Shown: piece by piece, positions 1-7,376 of the stretch | Numbering within the stretch: the first letter of the stretch is position 1 | Layout of the letters: the number at the start of each line of letters is the position of its first letter | From: an uncultured Muribaculaceae bacterium | GTDB taxonomy: Bacteria > Bacteroidota > Bacteroidia > Bacteroidales > Muribaculaceae | DNA: 64,000 bases | Assembly (NCBI GenBank): GCA_944321875.1 | Contig: CALUMX010000010.1 | Location: forward strand, 1-64,000 | Direction: 5' to 3' | Program-made: the position numbers and the translations under genes | Notes under the pieces: generated by a model | What the model was told of the DNA's origin: nothing | What the model saw: the letters and a program-made list of their open reading frames with translations, nothing else | The model's database searches: none

Positions 1-48
1 TTTCGTTACCTATTTGAAATTTTGGGAGTGAAAGATATTGTAGCATAA
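1..48 (+). other. Possible 3' end of a CDS entering from the left
   Basis: Frame 1 is open from the first base to a TAA at 46-48 and would encode a 15-residue tail ending GVKDIVA. It is too short to identify, and an open frame of this length is expected by chance. It may be the end of an upstream gene or meaningless. Confidence 0.2.
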
Positions 49-63
49 GCGGTTAGAGTTATA

Positions 64-90
64 GGTTCAAAATCCTCTCTTTCCGCAACA
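64..90 (+). other. tRNA 3'-end-like fragment (possible att remnant)
   Basis: The stretch contains GGTTCAAAATCC, which resembles a T-arm, followed by CTTTCCGCA, which resembles the 3' acceptor strand and discriminator of a tRNA. The T-loop has one A too many. No matching 5' acceptor (GCGGAAAG) or anticodon arm is seen in the preceding 60 bases, so this is not an intact tRNA. Such 3' tRNA pieces are often left at integration sites of mobile elements; that reading is inference. Confidence 0.25.
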
Positions 91-93
91 AGG

Positions 94-131
94 GGTGTAA
101 ATCTTGTAATTACGAGATTTACACCTTTTTT
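94..131 (+). terminator. Intrinsic terminator
   Basis: A perfect 11-bp stem, GGTGTAAATCT (94-104) with AGATTTACACC (115-125), encloses a 10-base loop and is followed by six T. It closes whatever transcript enters from the left, before the acyltransferase gene. Confidence 0.8.
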
Positions 132-181
132 ACATCCAAGATTTTACCACTATTACCTGTGAGGCTTAAGATTAATAGCAC

Positions 182-1363
182 ATGTTTACTACCAACACTT
201 TACAGACCCGAAAAAACGAACCGCGGATTTATAAACGCAACTTTAAGATTGACCTGCTCCGCGGGTTCTCTATCCTATTCGTCATATTGCTGCACCTCAA
301 TATCCGGGTAGCATTCAACGGTACGGCATTGGGTGAAATGCTACCGCAACCGTTATATAAACTGCTTTTCTGGAGTGGAATATACGGAGTAGAGATATTT
401 TTCACCGTATCCGGTTTCCTCATTACACAGACTGCACTTAGCAGATACGGAACACCCCGGGACGTAAAACCGGCTGATTTCTACAAAAACAGGTTGGCAA
501 GAATAGCTCCGCTGCTTCTACTCCTGCTTGCCGTACTGTCTTTGCTGGACATGATGGGAGTGGAAAATTATGTCGTTAAAAACGGGTCAGGCGCGACATT
601 GGGCAAAGCCCTGCTTGCCGCACTCACATTCAGCGTAAACTGGCTTGAAATGGAAACAGGATACCTTCCGGGGGCTTGGGATGTCCTGTGGTCTCTTTCA
701 GTAGAGGAAGTATTCTATATTGCATTCCCTTTGGTTTGCCTGGTATGCAGAAGACACAAAACGCTCTTCGTCTTCATGCTGGCCTTGGTCATAATATCGC
801 CCTTGTTCAGGAGCGTATGGTTCACAGCAAGCGAGTTTGAGGAACGCAACAATTTTGCATGTATGGGAGCCATGGCAGCAGGCTGCATAGGTGGAATAGC
901 GGCAAGTAGCGGCAGGATAAAAAGGAATTGGATTCCCTTTATGAAAATTGCCGGCTGGATACTTTTTGCTTCAGTAATGCTTCTCCGCCCCACGCTATAT
1001 CAAATCGGACTCAGCAAAATCGGCCTCAACTTCACAATGCTGTCAGTGGGAACAGCTCTGCTTCTTGTATCCTGGTGGCATGACGCATCCTCCGGCAGGA
1101 ACAGGAGCATTATAGGCTTGTCGTTCATAGCCGATATGGGCAAGCACAGTTATGAGATATACCTCTCACACATGTTCATCGTATTTGGCGGTGTTTCAAT
1201 ATTCGAATCCATCAATAACAGTAGCGACGCAAGCATCTACCTCCTGTATGCTTCCGTGTTGATTCTGGCCAGCATCGCAGGCAAGCTGCTTGCAAGGTTC
1301 TATACGGACCCTCTCAACAAATACATAAGAAATCTCCCGCTCACGCGCCACAAGAAAGCATAG
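182..1363 (+). CDS. Acyltransferase-3 family membrane O-acyltransferase
   Basis: This 393-residue integral membrane protein belongs to the acyltransferase-3 (OafA/YrhL-like) family, which moves acetyl or other acyl groups onto sugars of surface polysaccharides or lipids at the inner membrane. The N-terminus shows the family opening: a basic stretch, then IDLLRGFSILFVILLHLN with the conserved His in the first helix, then GVEIFFTVSGFLI, then YKNRLARIAPLLLL with the conserved Arg. About ten hydrophobic segments follow and the length is normal. The start is the ATG 50 bases after the upstream terminator. It stands alone, convergent with oxyR 34 bases away, and no terminator is evident between them. 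The substrate cannot be predicted; modification of the glycan encoded at 11-23 kb is possible but unsupported. No strong promoter was identified. Confidence 0.85.
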   Translation: MFTTNTLQTRKNEPRIYKRNFKIDLLRGFSILFVILLHLNIRVAFNGTALGEMLPQPLYKLLFWSGIYGVEIFFTVSGFLITQTALSRYGTPRDVKPADFYKNRLARIAPLLLLLLAVLSLLDMMGVENYVVKNGSGATLGKALLAALTFSVNWLEMETGYLPGAWDVLWSLSVEEVFYIAFPLVCLVCRRHKTLFVFMLALVIISPLFRSVWFTASEFEERNNFACMGAMAAGCIGGIAASSGRIKRNWIPFMKIAGWILFASVMLLRPTLYQIGLSKIGLNFTMLSVGTALLLVSWWHDASSGRNRSIIGLSFIADMGKHSYEIYLSHMFIVFGGVSIFESINNSSDASIYLLYASVLILASIAGKLLARFYTDPLNKYIRNLPLTRHKKA

Positions 1364-1397
1364 TTTACGATAGGAAATCGCACATTATGCTACACCC

Positions 1398-2357
1398 TTA
1401 AGCCTTTTTGAATATTTGCGGGACGGCAGTTCGGAGACGTATCTGCTGACGGGAAAAACGCTCCTCCATCATATAAGGTGGAATAATGGCTTTCAGCGTA
1501 TCAAGCACGGCGTTGACCATCCGCTCGCGGATGAAATCGTCCTTTATCAGCATCGACACGCACCGCTGGGCCGGCGGATTGACCTCGAGGGGCAACACGT
1601 TCTGCCGTTGCTCCTCCGTCAGAGAGGCGATGTGCAGCTCGGGGATAATGGTGTAGCCGCCATTGCGGTCCACGATACGCACGAGCGTCTCTATGCTTCC
1701 TGCCTCATAGACGTGGTTGCCCACCTCCTTGTTCTGACAGAAATTGAGCGAACCGTTAGGCACACAATGCCCCTCCCGGAGTATCCACATCTGTTCAGGA
1801 GGAAGACTCCCTGCGGCAATCATCTGGCGCGCCTTACTGCATTTCTCGGAAAAATAAGCCACGAACTTCTCTATATAGACTGGAATTTCCAACAGGTTGC
1901 CCAAGTCGCCCACCGGAGTGGTAATGGCAATATCAATGGTGCCATACTTCAGACCCTCCACCAGCGATTTGTTCTCTTTCTCATCAATCGTCAAGCCCAC
2001 ATTCGGATAGTTCCGACGGAAGTGATAGATAAAATCCGGCACCAGATAGGGAGCAATCGTCGGCAGAATACCAATGCGCAGACTGCCGTTCATCGTTCCT
2101 GTCTCATCGGCCACGATTGCCTTGACCCGCTCCGCCTCATTAAGCACAATCCGAGCCTGACGGATGATTTTCTCTCCGATATCGGTCGGCGTGATGTTCT
2201 TTCTGTCGCGGTTGAACAACTTCACATCCAATTCGTCCTCCAGTTTCTGCACCATCGCACTGAGCGTGGGCTGCGTCACGCCGCAAGCCTCGGCCGCCAA
2301 GACAAAATGACGATACTTGTCCAGCGCCACAATATACTCCATCTGTTGAATATTCAT
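1398..2357 (-). CDS. oxyR: OxyR, LysR-family peroxide sensor and regulator
   Basis: This 319-residue LysR-type regulator senses hydrogen peroxide by forming an intramolecular disulfide and then activates antioxidant genes. The N-terminal winged helix (residues 1-60) contains QPTLSAMVQKLEDEL, the usual recognition-helix region. The redox centre is clear: C198 and C207 in GHCVPNGSLNFC, separated by eight residues exactly as C199 and C208 of Escherichia coli OxyR, and nearly identically numbered. The C-terminus has the expected alpha/beta effector fold. The gene is divergent from a DUF2892-thioredoxin-ferredoxin operon, and the 100-base gap holds an OxyR-type site (see 2364-2399), which implies control of that operon and probably autoregulation. 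The start codon at 2357 gives the standard LysR N-terminus (MNIQQMEYIVALDKYRHF). Assignment as OxyR rather than a generic LysR protein rests on the cysteine pair plus its context. Confidence 0.93.
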   Translation of the reverse strand: MNIQQMEYIVALDKYRHFVLAAEACGVTQPTLSAMVQKLEDELDVKLFNRDRKNITPTDIGEKIIRQARIVLNEAERVKAIVADETGTMNGSLRIGILPTIAPYLVPDFIYHFRRNYPNVGLTIDEKENKSLVEGLKYGTIDIAITTPVGDLGNLLEIPVYIEKFVAYFSEKCSKARQMIAAGSLPPEQMWILREGHCVPNGSLNFCQNKEVGNHVYEAGSIETLVRIVDRNGGYTIIPELHIASLTEEQRQNVLPLEVNPPAQRCVSMLIKDDFIRERMVNAVLDTLKAIIPPYMMEERFSRQQIRLRTAVPQIFKKA

Positions 2358-2363
2358 ATAACA

Positions 2364-2399
2364 ATAGATTCTATCTATACAAAGATAGAAAAAATCGGT
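2364..2399 (+). promoter_or_regulatory. OxyR-type operator between oxyR and the trx operon
   Basis: ATAG (2364-2367), seven bases, CTAT (2375-2378) matches the ATAG-N7-CTAT half-site known for OxyR. A second ATAG lies at 2385-2388, followed after seven bases by the degenerate CGGT (2396-2399). The inter-site spacer is six rather than the classical seven bases. The site ends at the -33 element of the divergent promoter, where an activator would contact RNA polymerase. Confidence 0.75.
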
Positions 2400-2429
2400 T
2401 GTACTTCTGCCACATCACCCGTAAATTTG
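2399..2429 (+). promoter_or_regulatory. Bacteroidota-type promoter of the DUF2892-trx-fdx operon
   Basis: TTG (2399-2401) as a partial -33 box, a 20-base spacer, and TAAATTTG (2422-2429), a perfect match to the -7 form TAnnTTTG. Transcription should start near 2436, about 22 bases before the first ATG. The weak -33 box beside an OxyR site fits an activator-dependent promoter. Confidence 0.75.
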
Positions 2430-2457
2430 CATCAGAAACAATAAAAAACAACAAGCT

Positions 2458-2694
2458 ATGAAAGGTATATTAAAAAATTGGGACATGTTCCGGATTGTCC
2501 GGCTGCTTATCGGATTGGCCTTCTCCGCCTATGCTGTCTACAACAACGAGTATCTTCTCCTCGGACCGGGACTCATCCTGGCCGTTCCGGCACTCCTCAA
2601 CTGGTCGTGCTGCGGATGCGGAACCAGCTGCGAGACCAACAGTGCAAACAAGGCTACCTATAAAGAGTTTGTAAAACCCTACGAGAAACAATAA
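2458..2694 (+). CDS. DUF2892/YgaP-like small inner-membrane protein
   Basis: This 78-residue protein has an amphipathic N-terminus (MKGILKNWDMFRIVRLLIG) and two hydrophobic segments (about residues 13-30 and 31-48), the layout of the DUF2892 membrane hairpin found at the C-terminus of YgaP-type rhodanese proteins or as a stand-alone protein. Directly after the second helix lies an unusual cysteine cluster, CCGCGTSC (residues 51-58), which could bind metal or exchange thiols. It is first in a three-gene operon with a thioredoxin 31 bases downstream and a ferredoxin-like protein, under a promoter with an OxyR site. The context suggests a role in thiol or peroxide stress at the membrane; the exact function is unknown. 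Confidence 0.8.
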   Translation: MKGILKNWDMFRIVRLLIGLAFSAYAVYNNEYLLLGPGLILAVPALLNWSCCGCGTSCETNSANKATYKEFVKPYEKQ

Positions 2695-2725
2695 CCAACA
2701 ACGATAACAAAAAAACAATTACGAT

Positions 2726-3091
2726 ATGAACGCTATTCATTTGACAAAACAGGATTTCATCAACAAAGTTGCCAACTACGAGCAAAACCCGAACGAATGG
2801 AAGTTTCTCGGTGAACGCCCGGCTTTAATCGACTTCTACGCCTCTTGGTGCGGTCCCTGCAAACGCATGTCGCCCATCATGGATGAACTGGCCGCCGAAT
2901 ATGAAGGCAAAGTTGACATCTATAAAGTAAATGTCGAGTCGGAAGAGGAGCTCGCCGCCCTGTTCGGCATCCAAAGCATTCCGTCGCTGCTCTTCATCCC
3001 GATGACCGGCACGCCGCAGATCGCACAAGGAGCCATGCCCAAGCAGGCACTGACAGACGCTATCGACAACGTTTTGTTGAACGCAAAATAA
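2726..3091 (+). CDS. trxA: Thioredoxin
   Basis: This 121-residue thioredoxin has the classical active site WCGPC (C42 and C45) after IDFYASW, the cis-proline loop SIPSLLFI, and a normal fold length with a slight N-terminal extension of about 12 residues. No signal peptide is seen, so it should be cytoplasmic. It would reduce protein disulfides, possibly including oxidised OxyR encoded divergently. It is second in the OxyR-associated operon, nine bases before the ferredoxin-like gene. Which of the several thioredoxins of Bacteroidales genomes it corresponds to cannot be told from the sequence. Confidence 0.92.
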   Translation: MNAIHLTKQDFINKVANYEQNPNEWKFLGERPALIDFYASWCGPCKRMSPIMDELAAEYEGKVDIYKVNVESEEELAALFGIQSIPSLLFIPMTGTPQIAQGAMPKQALTDAIDNVLLNAK

Positions 3092-3100
3092 CGCGCCGCC

Positions 3101-3286
3101 ATGCCACTGTATGCCGACCCCTCACGTTGCCCGCAAAACCATGCCTGTCCGCTGGTGAAGCTGTGCCCGGTCAATGCCATCTCTCAAACTGGATTCGGAT
3201 TGCCGGTCATTGACAACGACAAATGTATAAAATGCGGAAAATGTGTCCGCACCTGCCCCATGCAAGCAATCAAAACGCGAAACTGA
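3101..3286 (+). CDS. Small 4Fe-4S ferredoxin-like protein
   Basis: This 61-residue protein has one canonical cluster motif, CIKCGKCVRTCP (residues 42-53), of the CxxCxxCxxxCP type that binds a 4Fe-4S cluster. It also has an N-terminal set of cysteines, CPQNHACPLVKLCP (residues 10-23), whose spacing (C-x5-C-x5-C) is not that of a normal second cluster. That half may hold an altered cluster or none. The protein closes the OxyR-associated operon, nine bases after thioredoxin and just ahead of a strong terminator. A role in electron supply or redox sensing in the stress response is inference. Confidence 0.85.
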   Translation: MPLYADPSRCPQNHACPLVKLCPVNAISQTGFGLPVIDNDKCIKCGKCVRTCPMQAIKTRN

Positions 3287-3290
3287 AATT

Positions 3291-3329
3291 GACGGCCCTG
3301 TTTTCAACAGCAGGGCCGTCTGCATTTTT
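3291..3329 (+). terminator. Intrinsic terminator of the trx operon
   Basis: A perfect 10-bp GC-rich stem, GACGGCCCTG (3291-3300) with CAGGGCCGTC (3311-3320), and a run of five T at 3325-3329. Confidence 0.9.
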
Positions 3330-3444
3330 CATCCCCCAAAACACGAGATTTCCACACTCTCTTACTGACATACGAGGAAAAAACGGTCAATTCCTGTCAT
3401 TTTTCACATTAAAAGCCTCAAAATCCAAACAATTTACCACAAAA

Positions 3445-3476
3445 TTTTGCTCTCACAAGAAAATATATTAATTTTG
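3445..3476 (+). promoter_or_regulatory. Strong Bacteroidota promoter of the GLUG-protein gene
   Basis: TTTTG (3445-3449), a 19-base spacer and TAATTTTG (3469-3476) match the -33/-7 consensus almost perfectly. Transcription near 3483 gives a leader of about 105 bases before the ATG at 3589. The region 3330-3444 otherwise shows nothing recognisable. Confidence 0.8.
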
Positions 3477-3588
3477 CGCCGAAATTAGTGAATAATTGAA
3501 TCCTTTAGTTTTTCGACAATTCAGATTTCCAATAATTCGATTGTTTTAGGATAATATTCAACATATCAATTTTATAAATCAACACCCT

Positions 3589-6500
3589 ATGAAGCTTAAA
3601 ACTTTACTACTTGTTGCCACAGTTGCAGGAATGAGCGGTATTGGGAATGCCGCATCCTCAAACGGACTGGCAAAGTTCAAAAACGGCCCGCACGCGTTCT
3701 GCACACCGACGCTGAACCAAACGGGTTTCTTCAAGAGCAACACCATCGGAGCAACGCCTTTCACGGCAACCGATGATGAGACATTCGCAGTTACCACTCC
3801 GGGATGGGGCTTAATCAAAGGCACAGACGGAGCTGACTGGTTCTTCTCTCAGGAAGTCACCAATGACCCGGAAGACATCTATTCTCTCGCAAGCTCTGAC
3901 ATTACCATCTACAATCAGGACAACGAAGCACTTGCCACTATTACAGTCAACGTTGGTGACGGTGTGTATGTAAACAACATCTCTCCATTCGGCGCCATCA
4001 CAAACAAATTCTTCGACAACGACGCCTCTACTTGGGAGTTGATGGTCTACCTTCACGGCGTAAACGACAATCATGAGACTGTCGGAGAAATCCGTGCCTA
4101 CAACAACAAGGGCGAGCAAGTATACTCAGTTGCTGCCAACAACGCTTTCTTCTTTGACGGCTCAAAAGACTGGAACGTTTATCAGCGCCTGATGGTGGAA
4201 AACATCGTAAAGGGTGTTGACGAAAACGACCAGCCTACACAGACAATGAAGGTCGACGTAATGAAACCAGGCGGATGGGATTCTGAAAACCCAATCGCTG
4301 AGCATTCATTTGAAATTGACTTTGAGTTGGTCAATTACAGCAACGGTGCCTACATCAATGCGTTCAGACTCGGAAACGACATCTACTACGTTCTCTCTCA
4401 CTACGAGAAACCGTACTTCATCAACGATGACGACATGTCTTCAGACCCGATTCCGACCGAGGATAACCACTACATTCTGGAAATCTTCGACAAGCAATTC
4501 TCTAAAGTGTCCACTATCACTACTCCGACAACTCCGGCTCAGGGTGCACTTTACGGATTCCGCTCTTTCGGTCTGTTCTCCAGCCAGGACTTGTCAAAAG
4601 GCTCATTCTCAGGCGATGACAAATTCAATGTTGTCATCACCAACGAGGACTACGTCATCAGCATGGACGACTACATCTACTCTTTCGATGTATACAATCA
4701 GGACTCTGAAAAAATCAAGACTATCGGCACTGACATCAAGCAATGGGCTTGGATGGCTGACTTGGCCGGTGAGGAACAACAGGTTGCCCTGATGCAGTCG
4801 CTCAACGGCATCGAGCAGATTCAAATGGTTGACATTCCATCTTGCAACGTTGCCACTACGTTCCCGGCAATGGTCAACGGCATCCTTCTCTCAACCAACG
4901 TAAACCGCTGCAAAGTCGGCGACAGCTATCAATATGCCTTCGGTATCGGTAACGGTGACGTTGATGAGAACGGAGACGTAATCGCCAAAATCGGATGGTT
5001 CAACAAGGACACTTCATTCGACCACTTTACGAAGTTCAACCTTGGTAAGGGCGGTGAATACTTCACACCTCACATCACAGGTACAACTCTCAATCCTTAT
5101 ACATTCGTAACTGACGATACACGCGAGTATATCTATATCGCAAAAATCCGCGATGCGGAATCTGACCAGATTGACAACATCCTCTTCATCGCCGACGAGA
5201 ACGGTAAGGTGCTCCGTCAGTACAAGGGCAATGAGGAAATCGGAGACCTTAATCTTGTCCTCATCTACAACGAGGCATACTCTCCGAAGATGCTGGTTAC
5301 TTTCTACAACCTGGATACAAAGAAGTACACAGCTCAGTTCTACGACCTCCCGTTGGAGAAATTCACTGCCGGTGGTGAGGGAACGAAGGAATCTCCTTAC
5401 ATCATCACGTCAGTTGGCGATTTGCAGCAGGTAGAGTCTGCTCCTAAGGCTTACTACCAATTGGGCAAGGACATCGATATGTCAGAAGTTATGTGGGAGC
5501 CTATCAGCTCATTCTCCGGCAACTTTGACGGTAAGAACTTTGCGTTGAAGAACATGACCATCAACTCAACAACTCCGAACGTTGGTCTTTTCTCCAATGT
5601 GCTCAACGAGTCAGGTACAGACGAGGTTATCGTCAAGAACCTGTTGTTTGTCGACCCTGTTATTACAGCCAACGAGAGCACATCTTGCGCCAGTGTAGTT
5701 GCAGGTATGGTGTCTGACGCTACAATTGACAGCGTATACGTCTACAATCCTCAGCTCATCAGCAGCGAAAGCACAAACTGCTCAGCCGGAACAATCGCCG
5801 GTATGGCTTCTCTCTATACGGAAATCAACTCTTGCGGTGCATACGATATCAACATCGATATGCCGGGCAACACGGAAGTCGGCGGTATTGCAGGTTCTGC
5901 CCGCACTTCAACCGTCATCAGCGCATCCCGCGTAAACGGTAGCATCAAGGCCAGCGCTTCTGTCGGTGGTCTGGTAGGTTCTGCTCAGCAATCTACAATT
6001 CAGAACAGCTATGCTGACGTTACAATCGAGGCCGACAACACAGTCGGTGGTATCGTCGGTGACGCAACCCGCGGCTTGATTGCCAACTCTATCGCAAAGG
6101 GAAGCATCTCTGCCAATACACCGAACCAATGGAACGGCTATTGCGTAGGTGGTCTTATCGGTAGCCTCGACTCTGACTGGTCTCAAATTTCCAGCTCAAG
6201 CGAAGAAGGAACTGAAGTAGCTCCGGTGGCAAAAGGCAACGTTGTTGCTCTCTCTGAAATCAACACAGCAGAAGCTGAGGTTGCTAAGGAAACAGTTCAC
6301 CGCATCGTAGGTCGCTCACTTATCGACGAGGACTGGATGGAAGGCGAAACTCCGACAGCGGAGAAGGGTCTCGTTGACAACTATGCAAATGCAGCTCTCG
6401 CCCTCAATGGCGTGGAAGCAGCCGGCAACACTACAGAAGGTGCCGACAAGGCAATCGACGAAATGACAACTGAGTTCTTCGAAGGTCTCGGTTTCCAATA

Positions 6501-7041
6501 CGGAAATGCAGTCGAAACACCTTGGAAGGGTGAGGACATTCCGGTACTCTACTTCGACAACGTAGCTAAGTCTATCTCTCTCAACGCAAACCAAATCACG
6601 CTTGAGAAGGGTGAGACATTCACGCTGACAGCAACCGTTCTCGGCACAAGCGCAGACGGTATCGAGTTCTCTGTTTCCGACGACAAGCTCATCAGCCTCT
6701 CTACTCCTGAGATTGACGGCAACACGGCAACTGTAACCGTAACTTGTCTTGAAAGTGGCTCAGCTACCATCACTGTAACACTTGGCAACGTTACCGCAAC
6801 TTGCGACGTAACTGCACAAGCCGGTGTAGAGACAGTAACTAATGAGACTTCTATCCGCTTCGCCGGAAATGCAGTCATTGCAGAAGGCGCAACTTCAATC
6901 TCACTCTACAACATGCAGGGTGTATTGGTTGACTCTGTAGCCGGTGACCGTATGGACATCACTGTTGCCAACGGCTTCTACATCGCTGTTGCAACTGACG
7001 CTGCAGGCAAGCGTTCTGTCTTGAAAATCGCAGTAAGATAA
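3589..7041 (+). CDS. Secreted GLUG/Ig-like protein with T9SS type-A tail
   Basis: This 1150-residue exported protein starts with a signal peptide (MKLKTLLLVATVAGMSGIGNA). Residues ~30-590 form an acidic, unrecognised region of repeated beta structure. Residues ~640-860 carry GLUG-type repeats (GGIAGSARTST, GGLVGSAQQS, GGIVGDATRG, GGLIGSLDSD), which form a beta-helix common in surface adhesins and peptidases. Residues ~1000-1080 look like a BIG_2 bacterial Ig-like domain (SLNANQITLEKGETFTLTA). The last ~65 residues (SISLYNMQGVLVDS...NGFYIAV...RSVLKIAVR) match a Por-secretion type-A sorting domain, so the protein is predicted to be exported through the type IX system and anchored or released. 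It is monocistronic between its own promoter and terminator. No catalytic motif was seen; adhesion or matrix formation is a guess. Confidence 0.85.
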   Translation: MKLKTLLLVATVAGMSGIGNAASSNGLAKFKNGPHAFCTPTLNQTGFFKSNTIGATPFTATDDETFAVTTPGWGLIKGTDGADWFFSQEVTNDPEDIYSLASSDITIYNQDNEALATITVNVGDGVYVNNISPFGAITNKFFDNDASTWELMVYLHGVNDNHETVGEIRAYNNKGEQVYSVAANNAFFFDGSKDWNVYQRLMVENIVKGVDENDQPTQTMKVDVMKPGGWDSENPIAEHSFEIDFELVNYSNGAYINAFRLGNDIYYVLSHYEKPYFINDDDMSSDPIPTEDNHYILEIFDKQFSKVSTITTPTTPAQGALYGFRSFGLFSSQDLSKGSFSGDDKFNVVITNEDYVISMDDYIYSFDVYNQDSEKIKTIGTDIKQWAWMADLAGEEQQVALMQSLNGIEQIQMVDIPSCNVATTFPAMVNGILLSTNVNRCKVGDSYQYAFGIGNGDVDENGDVIAKIGWFNKDTSFDHFTKFNLGKGGEYFTPHITGTTLNPYTFVTDDTREYIYIAKIRDAESDQIDNILFIADENGKVLRQYKGNEEIGDLNLVLIYNEAYSPKMLVTFYNLDTKKYTAQFYDLPLEKFTAGGEGTKESPYIITSVGDLQQVESAPKAYYQLGKDIDMSEVMWEPISSFSGNFDGKNFALKNMTINSTTPNVGLFSNVLNESGTDEVIVKNLLFVDPVITANESTSCASVVAGMVSDATIDSVYVYNPQLISSESTNCSAGTIAGMASLYTEINSCGAYDINIDMPGNTEVGGIAGSARTSTVISASRVNGSIKASASVGGLVGSAQQSTIQNSYADVTIEADNTVGGIVGDATRGLIANSIAKGSISANTPNQWNGYCVGGLIGSLDSDWSQISSSSEEGTEVAPVAKGNVVALSEINTAEAEVAKETVHRIVGRSLIDEDWMEGETPTAEKGLVDNYANAALALNGVEAAGNTTEGADKAIDEMTTEFFEGLGFQYGNAVETPWKGEDIPVLYFDNVAKSISLNANQITLEKGETFTLTATVLGTSADGIEFSVSDDKLISLSTPEIDGNTATVTVTCLESGSATITVTLGNVTATCDVTAQAGVETVTNETSIRFAGNAVIAEGATSISLYNMQGVLVDSVAGDRMDITVANGFYIAVATDAAGKRSVLKIAVR

Positions 7042-7064
7042 AAAACACAAATCATCTTCTAACG

Positions 7065-7105
7065 GAGGGTTGCCCCGGATTTTCCGGTGGCAACCCTCTT
7101 TTTTT
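7065..7105 (+). terminator. Intrinsic terminator
   Basis: Stem GAGGGTTGCC (7065-7074) with GGCAACCCTC (7089-7098), with an inner CCGG/CCGG pairing, then seven T. It ends the secreted-protein transcript. Confidence 0.92.
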
Positions 7106-7243
7106 ACCACCTGCACCAATAGAAAAAACAGATACGGTAAAGGAACACCGTAGCAATCCAATTCAGGACTTTATTTCCTCTCTAAAATTTAAACATCCGC
7201 TGAATAACGCCAATGTTTTTCACAATACGCTTTGCCGTCTGAA

Positions 7244-7251
7244 TATTTTTG
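7244..7251 (+). promoter_or_regulatory. -7 element of the ROK-SDR operon promoter
   Basis: TATTTTTG fits TAnnTTTG; the -33 box is weak (only a T-run near 7216-7221). Start of transcription near 7258 leaves a leader of about 120 bases if the ATG at 7377 is used. Confidence 0.5.
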
Positions 7252-7376
7252 CATAAATTGCCGGAAGTTTGACGGAATCCCGGACTTTCCAGCCCTCTCA
7301 TGCGGATGCCGGACGGACATTCCAATATAAGATATATGTTTACAACCTACACACAAACGACTATATAAACCTGACT

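Noticed and set aside
1416..2444. Long open frame on the plus strand opposite oxyR (342 codons)
   Set aside because: His- and Arg-rich translation without family features, wholly antisense to a well-supported LysR gene. A side effect of codon use in the real gene.
7269..7376. Upstream in-frame start of the ROK gene
   Set aside because: The added 36 residues are not part of the ROK fold, and the start would lie only ~11 bases from the predicted transcription start.
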